Assembly: GCF_036250755.1 (NCBI RefSeq)
Contig: NZ_CP109583.1
Span: forward strand, 1,860,001 to 1,924,000
From: Streptomyces uncialis
Lineage (GTDB): Bacteria > Actinomycetota > Actinomycetes > Streptomycetales > Streptomycetaceae
DNA: 64,000 nucleotides
Reading direction: 5' to 3'
Part shown: one piece after another, positions 36,863-46,432 of the stretch
How positions within the stretch are numbered: the stretch's first letter is position 1
How the letters are laid out: every line of letters begins with the position of its first letter
The notes under the pieces: generated by a model
What the model saw: only the letters and a program-made list of their open reading frames with translations
Database searches by the model: none
What the model was told of the DNA's origin: nothing
Position numbers and translations under genes: made by a program

Positions 36863-38419
36863 GTGAAGGCAATCCCCGCCGGGCCCCGCTCCCGGCGCGT
36901 ACTGGACCATTCCCTGATGGTGCTCGGCGCCGGAGCCCTGGCCACCGCACTCGGCGCGCTGACCCTCGCCCCCGTGACGGCGACCGCCTCCAGCCACCGT
37001 GAGGCGCCGCTGATCGCGGGCGACCCCCGGGCCGACAACACCGACGTGTACGCGTTCACCAGCCCCGACAAGTCCGACACGGTCACCCTGCTCGCGAACT
37101 GGCTCCCGTTCGAGGAGCCCAACGGAGGCCCGAACTTCTACGCCTTCGCCGAGGACGCCCGCTACCACATCAAGATCGACAACACCGGCGACGGAGTAGC
37201 CGATGTCACCTACACCTGGCGGTTCCGCAACAAGATCCGCGACGCGGCCGACCAGTTCCTCTACAACACCGGCCCCGTCACCTCGCTGACCGACCCGGAC
37301 CTGAACTTCCGGCAGGTCTACGACCTGGTACGCACCAGCAAGGGCAGGAGCACGGTCCTGCTCGCCGGCGCGACCGCGGCGCCGTCCAGGACCGGCAACG
37401 CGTCCATGCCCGACTACGGCGCCCTGCGCTCGCAGGCGGTACGCGGCCTGCCCGGCGGCGGAAAGGCGTTCGCCGGACAGTCGGACGACCCGTTCTTCGC
37501 CGATCTTCGGGTCTTCGACCTCCTGTACGGCGGGGACCTCAGCGAACGCGGACAGGACACGCTGGCGGGCTACAACGTCAACTCGGTCGCCCTGCAGATC
37601 CCCAAGAAGGACCTCGCACTGGCCGGGAACACCACCCGCAACCCGGTGGTCGGCGTCTGGTCCACCACCGACCGCAAGGGGGTGGCCCTCACCGACTCCC
37701 GGGCCGCGAAGTGGCAGCAGGTGTCCCGTCTGGGCAACCCGCTGGTCAACGAAGTCGTCGTCCCGCTCAAGTACAAGGACGCCTTCAACACCCTCAACCC
37801 CTCGCAGGACCGCACGGTGCAGCCGGTGGTGGACAAGGTCCTGGACCCGATCCTGCCCGAGCTCATCCAGCGGGTCTACGGAGTACCGGCCCCGGCCACC
37901 CCCCGCAACGACCTCGCCGAGATCTACCTGACAGGCATCTGCAAGGCGTGCGGACCGATCAAGGCCGACCTCAACTCGCAGCGCCTCAACAAGGACGCCG
38001 TCCTCAAGAAGATCGTCCCGGCCGAGGAGCTGCGCCTCAACATGAACGTGCCGCCCACGGCCCGGCCGCAGCGTCTGGGAGTGCTCGCCGGTGACCTGGC
38101 GGGCTTCCCCAACGGACGGCGCCTGACGGACGACGCCATCGACATCTCCCTCCAGGCCGTCGAGGGCGCAGCCCAGACCGGACAGCTCGTCCCCGCCCTG
38201 GCCGACGGCGACAAGGTCGACACCAACGAGGTGCCCTTCGGCGCCTCCTTCCCCTACCTGGCCCTGCCGCACACCAAGTCCGTCAACAGCGGCCCCGGTC
38301 CCGGCGTCCGGCAGTCGTCGCTCAGGACACACCAGTCCGCCGCCATCGGTGCCGCCGGTCTCGCGCTGCTCGGCATCGGCGGACTCCGTCTGCGCCGCCG
38401 TCGCGGCACGACCGGCTGA
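36863..38419 (+). CDS. Secreted, membrane-anchored DUF4331 protein
   Basis: Extracellular protein of unknown function, 518 aa. A long signal peptide ends near TATA (residue ~38). ASSHREAPLIAGDPRADNTD and VYAFTSPDKSDTVTLLANWL at the mature N-terminus are hallmarks of DUF4331, followed by DNTGDGVADVTYTWRF and IALQIPKKDL-type repeats. A C-terminal membrane helix and RRRR anchor it. GTG 36863 has GGAGA 7 bp upstream. It heads a three-gene unit with the TPR and NicO genes. The frame is open further upstream, but that part lacks coding character. Confidence 0.88.
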   Translation: MKAIPAGPRSRRVLDHSLMVLGAGALATALGALTLAPVTATASSHREAPLIAGDPRADNTDVYAFTSPDKSDTVTLLANWLPFEEPNGGPNFYAFAEDARYHIKIDNTGDGVADVTYTWRFRNKIRDAADQFLYNTGPVTSLTDPDLNFRQVYDLVRTSKGRSTVLLAGATAAPSRTGNASMPDYGALRSQAVRGLPGGGKAFAGQSDDPFFADLRVFDLLYGGDLSERGQDTLAGYNVNSVALQIPKKDLALAGNTTRNPVVGVWSTTDRKGVALTDSRAAKWQQVSRLGNPLVNEVVVPLKYKDAFNTLNPSQDRTVQPVVDKVLDPILPELIQRVYGVPAPATPRNDLAEIYLTGICKACGPIKADLNSQRLNKDAVLKKIVPAEELRLNMNVPPTARPQRLGVLAGDLAGFPNGRRLTDDAIDISLQAVEGAAQTGQLVPALADGDKVDTNEVPFGASFPYLALPHTKSVNSGPGPGVRQSSLRTHQSAAIGAAGLALLGIGGLRLRRRRGTTG

Positions 38420-38457
38420 ACCATCACCGGACCGGACCGGGCCGCGTCCGCCCGCGC

Positions 38458-38507
38458 ATGCCGGTTGCCGGCCCGGTCCCCCAAGGGACCGGACCGGCAA
38501 CCGGCAT
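38458..38507 (+). terminator. Long hairpin between DUF4331 and TPR genes
   Basis: Arms 38458-38480 and 38485-38507 pair over 23 bp with a single mismatch and a 4-base loop (CCAA). The lack of a U-tract and its position inside a three-gene run suggest a partial terminator or an RNA-stabilising stem that sets the ratio of the first gene to the other two. Confidence 0.7.
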
Positions 38508-38531
38508 CACCGATATGGGGAGAGACCTCCT

Positions 38532-39872
38532 ATGTGTCAAGACACCCCCGCGCTCACCCGCAGATGGCTGGGCAGCACCGCTGCGGCCCTGCTCCTGGGC
38601 GCCGTGATGTTCACCGTCGGAGCAATCGGCCTCGCTCCGGAGGGGAACACCAGCGCCCGCCGAGCCGGGGGGACATCCGAACACCCCGCACCGGACAGGG
38701 GCGTCGATGCGCTACGGGCACGGGTGGACCGGCTGCCACGGGACGCGGGGGCCTGGGCCGCCCTGGGCATCGCCCACCTCGAACAGGCCCGCGTCACCGC
38801 CGATCCGGCCGCTCATGACAGGGCCGAGAGTGCCCTGCGCCGGTCACTTACCGTTCAGCCGGACGGCAACACCGCCGCCGAAACGGGACTCGGAGCCCTC
38901 GCCGCGGCCCGCCACGACTTCCCCACCGCTCTCACCTGGGCGCGAAAGGCGACCACCGGCGACCCGTACAACCCGGCGGCCCACGGAGTCCTCGCCGACG
39001 CCCGCACCCAGCTCGGCCAGTACGAGGCCGCGGACCGGGCCGTGCAACGCATGAACGACCTGAACCCGGACAGCTCCGCGCTCGCCCGCGCCTCCTACGC
39101 CCTCGAACTGCGCGGCGACACCACCCGGGCCCGCTCACTCATGCGGCGCGCGCTCACCGCCGCCGCCACCCCAGGCGAACGCTCCTTCGCCCGCGGCACC
39201 CTGTCCGCGCTCGCCCTTCAGGAAGGCGACGCCCCCCAAGCACTGGAGCAGGCTCGCGCGGGACTGCGCACCGACCCCGGTGACCCGGCGCTCCTGGAAG
39301 CCGAGGCCCGCGCCCACACCGCCCTCGGCCGGACCCGCCAGGCGATCCGCGCCTACGAGGCCGCCCTCGCAGTAGCGCCGCTTCCCCACTACCTCCTGGG
39401 CCTGGGCGAACTCCAGCAGTCCCTCGGCCGCCAGGACCGGGCCGAGGAACAGTACGCACTGCTGCGGGCACAGGAGACGATGCGACGATCCGGCGGCGAG
39501 CCGGGCAGCGGGCCGGCCGACACCGACGCGATCCTCTTCGAAGCCGATCACGGCCGCCCCGATCAGGCGGTGGCCATGGCCGCCGAAGCCCTGCGCACCC
39601 GGCCGTTCATCGCCGTCCACGACGCCCAGGCATGGGCCCTGCACCGTGCCGGCCGCGAGGACGAGGCCCTCGACCACGCCGACCGTGCCCTCGCGCTCGG
39701 CACCCGCAGCGCCCTGTTCCACTACCACCGAGCGGTGATCCACCACGCCCTCGGCAACACCGCGGCGGCCCGCCGGGACCTCACCACGGCGCTGGGCACC
39801 GAACCGCGCTTCCACCCCCTGCACGCCCCCGTGGCCCGTGCCCTGCTCCGACGAATCGACCACACCCCATGA
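38532..39872 (+). CDS. Membrane-anchored TPR protein
   Basis: 446 aa with one N-terminal membrane helix (AALLLGAVMFTVGAIGLA) and at least eight TPR-like helix pairs (for example AWAALGIAHLEQARVTADPA, AAHGVLADARTQLGQYEAAD, LFHYHRAVIHHALGNTAAAR). TPR arrays hold protein complexes together; this one would lie outside the membrane next to the DUF4331 and NicO proteins. Its stop overlaps the NicO start (ATGA). Partner specificity is unknown. Confidence 0.85.
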   Translation: MCQDTPALTRRWLGSTAAALLLGAVMFTVGAIGLAPEGNTSARRAGGTSEHPAPDRGVDALRARVDRLPRDAGAWAALGIAHLEQARVTADPAAHDRAESALRRSLTVQPDGNTAAETGLGALAAARHDFPTALTWARKATTGDPYNPAAHGVLADARTQLGQYEAADRAVQRMNDLNPDSSALARASYALELRGDTTRARSLMRRALTAAATPGERSFARGTLSALALQEGDAPQALEQARAGLRTDPGDPALLEAEARAHTALGRTRQAIRAYEAALAVAPLPHYLLGLGELQQSLGRQDRAEEQYALLRAQETMRRSGGEPGSGPADTDAILFEADHGRPDQAVAMAAEALRTRPFIAVHDAQAWALHRAGREDEALDHADRALALGTRSALFHYHRAVIHHALGNTAAARRDLTTALGTEPRFHPLHAPVARALLRRIDHTP

Positions 39873-41545
39873 ACCCCGCCTTTCGCCGCGCGTTGATCAC
39901 AGCGGTCTCGATCCTGATGATCACCGCCGCAGCGCCGCCCCGGGCCGTCGCGCACCCCCTGGGCAACTTCACCGTCAACTACCACACTGGCCTCGCACTG
40001 CACCCCGACCGCGTTGACGCAACCGTGATCGTCGACCGCGCCGAGATCGCCACCGTCCAGGAACGGCCCCGTATCGACCTCGACCGCAACGGCACGACCA
40101 CCCCGGACGAAGTCCGCGTCTATGCCACCGCCACCTGCGGCACGCTCGGCCGGCAACTCCACACAGCGGTGGCCGGCTTCCCCCTGCGCTGGCACCGGCG
40201 GTCGTCGCACCTCGTGTGGGAACGCGGCGAAGCCGGACTGATGACCAGTCGGCTCACCTGCGCCTACCGCGCACCCGCGGGCCTCGCCCGGCCCGCCGCG
40301 ATCGACATCCGCACCACCTACGACACCCGGCGCGTCGGCTGGCGCGAGATGACCGTCAGCGGCCAGGACGTACGCGTCACGGGGACCCGCCTGCCCGCTG
40401 CCTCGCCCACCGGAGAACTGCGCCGCTACCCCCGGGACCAGCTCGCCACACCGCTCGACCAGCACACTGCGCACCTGCGCACCGCACCCGGCGAGAACAG
40501 CTCTCCCGGGCGGCAGAGCACCGCCCTCGCCGGTACCGGCTGGATCGCCACGGTCCTCGACCGGATCGCCGCGCGCTTCGACTCGCTCGTGGGCGCCCGT
40601 GAACTCACCGTCCCGGTCGGCGCGCTCGCCCTGCTTCTGGCCCTCGTACTCGGGGCTTCCCACGCCGTTCTGCCCGGCCACGGAAAAACCATCATGGCCG
40701 CCTACCTCGCGGGCCGCCGAGGCACCCGGCGTGACGCGGTCACCATCGGCGCCACGGTCACACTCACCCACACAGGCGGGGTCCTCGCCCTCGGGCTCGC
40801 CCTGCCCGCCGTCACCCACCTCGCGGGCGAAGCCGTCCTCCGCTGGCTCGGCGCCACAAGCGGCCTCATCGTCACCGGCATCGGCATCGGGCTTCTCGTC
40901 ACGGCCCTGCGCGGACAACCCCCTCACGACCATCACCACGGCCACCACAACGACGACAGGGTCCACGCCCACGGGCATCACCACCCGCACAGCCACAGCC
41001 ACAGCCACAGCCACAGCCACAGCCACAGCCACAGCCACCATGGGCACGAGGACCTCAGCCACGACAGCCCTCGACGCAGCCTCGGAGGACTGTTGCCGAC
41101 CCGGCGCGGCCCCGACCCCACTCCCCTACAGGGCCGAACGGGCGTCGCGATCATGACCCGACCGGACCCTACCCGCCCCGTCGCGCCCACCACACCTCGC
41201 CGCCGCACTCCCAAGGGCGGCCTCATCGGCATGGGCATCGCCGGCGGACTCGTTCCCAGCCCCTCCGCCCTCGTGGTCCTCCTCGGCGCCGTCGCCCTGG
41301 GCCGAACCGCCTTCGGCGTGCTCCTCGTCCTCGCCTACGGACTCGGCATGGCCGCCACCCTCACCCTCGCCGGCCTGTTCCTGATCCGCCTCCGCGACCG
41401 TCTTGAGGCACACATCCGCTCTCCGTCCGGCAAGCGCTCCCCCACCCTGGAGAATCTCGCCCGGATCGGGCCGTCGGCCACCTCGCTCCTCGTGGTCCTT
41501 GTCGGCCTCGGTCTCACCGCACGGGCCGCCACCGGAACCGGCTGA
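39869..41545 (+). CDS. NicO/RcnA-family metal (Ni/Co-type) transporter with His-rich loop
   Basis: Membrane transporter, likely for export of nickel, cobalt or a similar ion. 558 aa: signal peptide, an extracytoplasmic domain (HPLGNFTVNYHTGLAL, residues ~30-240), then about six spans. The family metal-site motif is in VLGASHAVLPGHGKTIMAAY (HX4-5H with D replaced), and ATVTLTHTGGVLAL follows. A cytoplasmic His-rich loop carries DHHHGHH and eight HS repeats. GGLVPSPSALVVLLGAVALG is the second conserved half. It is coupled to the TPR gene by ATGA. Confidence 0.88.
   Translation: MNPAFRRALITAVSILMITAAAPPRAVAHPLGNFTVNYHTGLALHPDRVDATVIVDRAEIATVQERPRIDLDRNGTTTPDEVRVYATATCGTLGRQLHTAVAGFPLRWHRRSSHLVWERGEAGLMTSRLTCAYRAPAGLARPAAIDIRTTYDTRRVGWREMTVSGQDVRVTGTRLPAASPTGELRRYPRDQLATPLDQHTAHLRTAPGENSSPGRQSTALAGTGWIATVLDRIAARFDSLVGARELTVPVGALALLLALVLGASHAVLPGHGKTIMAAYLAGRRGTRRDAVTIGATVTLTHTGGVLALGLALPAVTHLAGEAVLRWLGATSGLIVTGIGIGLLVTALRGQPPHDHHHGHHNDDRVHAHGHHHPHSHSHSHSHSHSHSHSHHGHEDLSHDSPRRSLGGLLPTRRGPDPTPLQGRTGVAIMTRPDPTRPVAPTTPRRRTPKGGLIGMGIAGGLVPSPSALVVLLGAVALGRTAFGVLLVLAYGLGMAATLTLAGLFLIRLRDRLEAHIRSPSGKRSPTLENLARIGPSATSLLVVLVGLGLTARAATGTG
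40988..41035. repeat. Six-bp tandem repeat coding His-Ser
   Basis: Eight copies of CACAGC encode an alternating His-Ser run inside the metal-binding loop of the NicO transporter. The tract can vary in copy number without changing frame, which could tune metal buffering. Confidence 0.9.
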
Positions 41546-41566
41546 GGGTTGTCCCGTACGCGCAGG

Positions 41567-42205
41567 TCACGAGTGGGCTGAACTTGCTGTGGCCGGTGCG
41601 ATCACGGCGTCGGAGCCGTCCTGGCCGGCACCGTTCACCGGGTGGAGCCTGCGGCGGTCCGGCGAGCTCGGCTTGCGCTCCAGCCGTGCAAGCGGTTCCG
41701 CAGGGACCGTGCTGATCGTGGACGTAACCCTGGTCACCCTGCGGGTGGGCTGCCCGGCGAACAGGTACGGGTGGTCCCGCTCAGCGGGAGTCAGCCGCAG
41801 CACGCGGGCGACAGCGCCCAGGACTCCTGCCGACACGGTGACGGCCCATCCCTGCTCCAGCCAGGTGTACCAGGACACCTGCACCCCGGCGGGGCTCTGC
41901 TGGAAGCCGGAGATGTCCATGCGCAACTGGTGGGCGGTACCCACGGAGGCCGTTCCGTCATCACTGTGCTGCTTGCGAGCGATACGCAGGCTTCTCCGCA
42001 CCACGCGGGCACTGGGCGTGCGTCCACGCGGCTCGCGATACAGGCGCAGGACCTCAGAACGGTGGACCGTCACGCATCCCGATCGAAACAGACCTGGAAC
42101 ATGCGGCGTAGACGCCACGCACCGCCCTGCTGGAAAGCCTGTTGCACAGCTTCGTCGCCAATTCGTGGGACGCGGGGCCCGGCGGTCGTACGCCACCATC
42201 ACCAC
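41567..42205 (-). pseudogene. MmyB-type XRE regulator remnant
   Basis: The stretch SWYTWLEQGWAVTVSAGVLG then VLRLTPAERDHPYLFAGQP matches the second half of an MmyB-type HTH domain, whose normal form has VSVTWYTWLEQGR. The first HTH helices are replaced by unrelated sequence, and the long ligand-binding C-domain is missing; a Ser/Pro-rich tail of another origin follows. The open frame gives 212 codons but is a mosaic. It begins a ~5-kb zone of gene fragments. Confidence 0.6.
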
Positions 42206-42569
42206 TTCCAGCCGACCGGATCTCGGCGAGAACGCGTGAACATACCTCGACCCCGTATCCCACGCCGCGCACGGCGGACGACAGCCCTGGCGACACGGCG
42301 CGGGAACTCCGGGAGTGCACCCGCGACCGCCGCTGTCGCGGAAGTCCGCGGCGCCCTCCCCCGCAAGCCCAGGAGCTGACTGCCCACCTGCATCTCGGAA
42401 CTCCGCCCGGCCTGGCCCGAACTGCCGTACACCCCTGAGCTGCCGCGGCGAGCGCGGATCATCGGTTTCATAGGAGTCAGCCCGGGATCTCCCGGTGCGC
42501 GCAGCCGAGGTCCCCCTATGCCGCGTCAGGCGAGGGCGATCGTGGACTGCACGTACAGGAGGTAGGACG

Positions 42570-42737
42570 CAGCTCTCCGTGGCCGCCGACGACGTGGCGA
42601 TCCTTCACGCGGAACTTGACGGCAAGGGGCTCCAGTCGAACGGACCCCTGATGGAAGCGCCGTGGGGATCGTTCTTCTCGATCAACGACCCTGACGGGAA
42701 CCACCTGCTGATCGTCAAGGAGCCCAAGGACAGCTGA
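42570..42737 (+). pseudogene. C-terminal VOC/glyoxalase-fold remnant
   Basis: SVAADDVAILHAELDGKG then APWGSFFSINDPDGNHLLIV is the second beta-alpha-beta-beta-beta module of a VOC protein, with the metal-ligand Glu position near the end. The first module is absent. GTG 42579 has AGGAGG 16 bp upstream, too far for good translation. The 42206-42569 stretch before it has no gene I can support. Confidence 0.65.
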
Positions 42738-42738
42738 T

Positions 42739-42804
42739 CGCGGTAGCCACGGGGCGGTGCCCGGCCGGTGAGTTCCGGCCGGGCACCGCCCCGTGGCTAC
42801 CGCG
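42739..42804. terminator. Perfect 30-bp-stem bidirectional terminator
   Basis: Arms 42739-42768 and 42775-42804 are perfectly complementary over 30 bp around a 6-base loop (TGAGTT). It starts 1 bp after the VOC remnant stop and ends 31 bp before the converging leftward gene, so it can serve both strands. Its intact state contrasts with the decayed genes on both sides. Confidence 0.85.
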
Positions 42805-42835
42805 GCCGGGTCCGTTCAACCGTCGGCTGGCGCTG

Positions 42836-43996
42836 TCACGGGGCCCAGCGCTCGCCGCTCATCTCCTGCTCTCCGTCCCCACCGGCGGCAAGGGACCTCG
42901 ACTGGGCAGCCGTCCAGCTGTAGACGGAGCGGGCCATGAAGGAACCCGACGACTCCTCCAGTGCGGTGAAGACCCGGGCGCGAGCCGCGTGTATCTCGGC
43001 GTAGCCCGGGTCGGTCACGGACGCACACATCGCTGCCAACTCCGCCAGGTGCCCCGCCAGCCGGTGCTCACCCCGGTCGGCGAGGGCGCTCGCCCTACGC
43101 GCCAGGACAAGGGCCCCACCCGCCAACTCCGCTATTTCACAGGCCAGTTCGGCATTTGCGGCTGGACGCAGCGCGGATGGGTCACCGTCGTACCAGCCCC
43201 CGTAGTAGCGCCACAGATTGCGGACGATGAACTCCGGCTCATCATAGGTCGGACGCAGATAGGGCTTGCTCAGCAAGTCCTGGTCCGGCGTCACCCCGCG
43301 CAGCACCTCGTCCAGGGAGGCGCCCTGGTTCATCAGGGCAAGCACCTGGTCGTGCAGCTTTTCCAAGAACATGGCGGAGGCCACAAGGGTCTCCTCGATC
43401 CGGTCGCTGCCCACGATCGGCACACCGTGCCCGGGCAGTAGCAGTTCCGCCCCTAGGTTCGCCATCCAGCGCAGCGCTTGGGCCCACTCGGCAACATAGC
43501 GCTGGACTTTCTGCGGGTTGCCTGTGTTCGGCGCGTTCCACGCGTAGAAGTCACCGCAGCACAGGATGCGGGAGTCGGGGAGCCAGGCACTCGTGGCGTC
43601 GTCCGTCTCGCCCCTGCCATGCCTGAGGTGCACCTCCACCTCGCCGACCCGCAGGTCCTCCCGGTCGGTGTAGGTCTGGTCGGGACGCCGGAACACCGTG
43701 GGCCACGTCATCTTCGGTACGCGGAATTGCCGACGGTTGATCACGCTGTTGTAGCCGGCGGTCAGCACATAGCGGTCGAATCGCCGCTGCACGGCGTCGT
43801 GTGCGATCACCCGGGGAGCCGTGTTGCAGGTCCTGGCCCCCTCTTCGTCGAACGGGGTTGTGCCCAGGACGTGATCGACGTGGCCGTGCGAGTAGATGAT
43901 GCTGTGCACGGGGTCCTTCGTCAATGCCCGGACCGCGGTGTGAAGGTCCCGCGCGGTATGAGGGATCGTCCGGCACCGGGACACCGAGGAATTCAC
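42836..43996 (-). pseudogene. Metallo-beta-lactamase / alkylsulfatase-like protein, N-terminally truncated
   Basis: The visible part has the metal motif YSHGHVDHVLGT near residue 37, LRHGRGETDDATSAWLPDS, CCGDFYAW and LLPGHGVPIVGS. These are followed by a helical domain (WRYYGGWYDGDPSALRPAAN) like the alkylsulfatase dimerisation domain. The N-terminal beta strands that normally precede HTAVRALTKDP are missing; upstream of ~43965 the sequence is a sulfotransferase. A GTG at 43996 keeps it open for 386 codons, but without the first strands the fold is probably incomplete. Confidence 0.7.
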
Positions 43997-44285
43997 AGAG
44001 GGGGTCCCACCCCTGTCCGACTTGATATTCCAGCAGCCGACCCGGCGCTATCTCCACTCGTACCCGCTCGGTGTGCTCCTGGAAGACCGACACTGCCGCG
44101 TGCTGATCGTCGATGGGCCGGTTGCCGAAATGCCGCCGGAAGATGACGTCGAATACCTGCCGGAAATTCCGCAGACGCTTGTCTGCAGCCAGCAGCGGAA
44201 TACGCATGAGAGGGAGGAGGACACGCCACACCAGTTCCCGGCGATACGGGCCAGTCCACCGTTGCGCGGTTGCCGTCGAAGACAC
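43968..44285 (-). pseudogene. Sulfotransferase C-terminal fragment
   Basis: VFDVIFRRHFGNRPIDDQHA, AVSVFQEHTERVRVEIAPGR and LLEYQVGQGWDPLCEFLGVP are the C-terminal third of a PAPS-dependent sulfotransferase. The N-terminal part with the PAPS loop is missing: the fragment starts at the IS boundary (44289) and ends fused to the metallo-beta-lactamase remnant. IS insertion and a deletion together probably removed both gene ends. Confidence 0.75.
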
Positions 44286-44288
44286 GGC

Positions 44289-44634
44289 CTTAGGGCGTGC
44301 AGATCTTTAACTCGTAGCTTTCCGTTGGGTGGTTCGTTGGTCTGGCATGAGAGAGTTGGATAGGCAACGGGCCGTGCTGGCTGCCAAGTTCGCGGCGGTT
44401 CTGCCGCACCTCGATGAGCGGCAGCGTCGTCTGTTGTTAGGGGCGGAGGCCCAGTCTCTCGGCCACGGCGGGATCACAGCGGTCGCCCGTGCCGCCGGTG
44501 TCCGTGAGGCCACGGTGTCTGCCGGAGTACGGGAACTCGACTCCGGAGAGGCGCCGTTGAGACGCATCCGTCGGCCCGGCGCTGGTCGCAAACGCGTCGT
44601 CGACCGGAACCCGGCCGTTCAGGAGGCGCTTCTT
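44289..44634 (+). mobile_element. 345-bp inverted partial copy of the adjacent IS end
   Basis: This stretch is the reverse complement of roughly 46055-46399 and includes the IS end (gggcgtgcagatctttaac) and the first ~90 codons of the transposase (MVRWSGMRELDRQRAVLAAK). The only protein change noticed is NPAVQEALL versus NPAVREALL. It stops exactly where the full IS copy begins. No matching remainder lies on the other side, so it is not a simple nested insertion. Confidence 0.85.
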
Positions 44635-46399
44635 AGGGCGTGCAGATCTTTAACTTGCTGTCTTGATCTTGTCCTTGGCGGGATCAGGGGCGAGGAACGT
44701 TGTGACGTCGGCTGTGGTGCGGAAGCGTGCCGTGGAGGCAGCGATACGGTGGCCGTGTGCTTCAAGGAGTGGGCGAACCTCCTTACTTGCTCGGCAGATG
44801 GTCACGGCGGAGACGCCGAAGAGTTGACCCAAGAGGTCCATGTTGCCGAGTTTGCGCAGGTGGAGCACGGTAGACAGGATCCGCTCGGCTGGGGTGAGCT
44901 TGGCCTTGGCACCGGTGCCCGGTGCGACCAGGCGCTCGTGACCACGACGTGCGTGGAGTACTTCCTCGCGTTGCGTCTCCAGCGCGGGCGTCAGGGTCTC
45001 GATGAGTTGGTTGAGCTGTTGGCGGGTCATGCCGGTCAGTTCTGGCGCTCGCAGTGAACTCTGGGTGAGGTGATCCAGCCCGTTCGAGGGGTCCCGGGCC
45101 GAGGTGTTGTTGATCGCCGTCGTGTCCCGTGAGTGCTGGGGGTGGAGGGTGTAGTTCCAGTCGCCGTGGAAGCGGTGCCGGGTGATCGGCAGGGCGGCGA
45201 TCTCGTCGTCGCTGACCTGAACGCCGGTGGGGTATGGGTTGGTGTCGAGTTCGGCGTGCACGGTCAGGCCGGTTTTGGTGGTGGTTGCCGCGATGCTCTC
45301 GACGATGACTTCGTGGCTGGTCAGGGGCCTTCCCCGCCAGTTCATGGTGATGTGGGAGAACAGCCGGCGCTCGATCCGGTTCCACTTCGAAGTGCCGGGA
45401 GGCAGGTGGCAGAAGGTTACCGTCAGGCCGGCCTCTGCGGCGAACCGGGCGAGTTCGGTCTTCCAGGTGCGGGTGCGACAGCCGTTGGAGCCGCCCGCAT
45501 CGGCGGTGATCAGCAGCCGGCCGGCACTCGGTTAGGTGGCCCGCCCGCCTCCGTTCCACCAGCGGCGGATCGATTCGACGGCGAAGGCGGCGGTGTCGTG
45601 GTCGGTGCCCACGTTGACCCAGCCGGTGTTCGCGGCGACGTCGTAGATGCTGTAGGGCACCGCCTTGCCCAGCTCGCGGTCGGGGAAGTCGTGGGTGTCG
45701 ACTCGCACCGGCTCGCCTACCGGTTCCCATTCACGGCCGTTGTTCTTGAACGGGCCGACCAGTTCCTTCTTCTTCGTGTCCACACTGATCACGGGAGTCC
45801 CGCAGCCCTGGTGGTCGCGGGCCTGCTCGTTGAGGTAGTGGAACTGTTCGTCCCGGTCGGGGTGCTGCTTGCCTTCGAGCGTCTTGGCGTTGCTCTGCAG
45901 GCTGAAGCCCTCCTCGCGCAGGAGATCGCCCACCGTGTCCGCGGAGATCCTGTGGCCCCGCTGGGTCAGCAGCTCGGCGAGCTTGCGGGTGGACTTGGTG
46001 GTCCAACGCAGCGGCGACATGGGATCCCCGCGAACATCGGGCTCGACCAGTGTAAGAAGCGCCTCCCGAACGGCCGGGTTCCGGTCGACGACGCGTTTGC
46101 GACCAGCGCCGGGCCGACGGATGCGTCTCAACGGCGCCTCTCCGGAGTCGAGTTCCCGTACTCCGGCAGACACCGTGGCCTCACGGACACCGGCGGCACG
46201 GGCGACCGCTGTGATCCCGCCGTGGCCGAGAGACTGGGCCTCCGCCCCTAACAACAGACGACGCTGCCGCTCATCGAGGTGCGGCAGAACCGCCGCGAAC
46301 TTGGCAGCCAGCACGGCCCGTTGCCTATCCAACTCTCTCATGCCAGACCAACGAACCACCCAACGGAAAGCTACGAGTTAAAGATCTGCACGCCCTAAG
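44632..46399 (-). mobile_element. ISAzo13-like insertion sequence
   Basis: The ends share gggcgtgcagatctttaac as terminal inverted repeats (left ~44636, right ~46395), extended by CTTA outside in all three copies in the window. Length ~1.77 kb, one leftward transposase gene filling almost all of it. Clear flanking target duplications could not be confirmed because the left flank is the partial inverted copy. Confidence 0.88.
44650..46359 (-). pseudogene. ISAzo13-family transposase broken by one stop codon
   Basis: The intact gene would be 569 codons from ATG 46359. The HTH-like head (GGITAVARAAGVREATVSAG) is followed by catalytic parts PVISVDTKKKELVG (first Asp), LLITADAGGSNG (second Asp) and WNRIERRLFSHI (Glu). 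The frame is interrupted only by a TAA at 45532-45534, where family members have Tyr (TAC to TAA would suffice). The C-terminal ~190 residues (GMTRQQLNQLIETLTPALET ...) form a second HTH-like part. Readthrough or reinitiation at 45345 could yield pieces; transposition is probably lost. Confidence 0.85.
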
Positions 46400-46432
46400 T
46401 CGCCCTCGGCGCAGGACCGCTACCGTTGCCCC

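Noticed and set aside
43551..44285. A single 244-codon protein
   Set aside because: Only the first ~105 residues are sulfotransferase-like; the rest is an out-of-frame shadow of the metallo-beta-lactamase gene.
44289..44634. A complete second IS copy or a nested insertion
   Set aside because: Only 345 bp of one end is present and no remainder exists beyond 46399.
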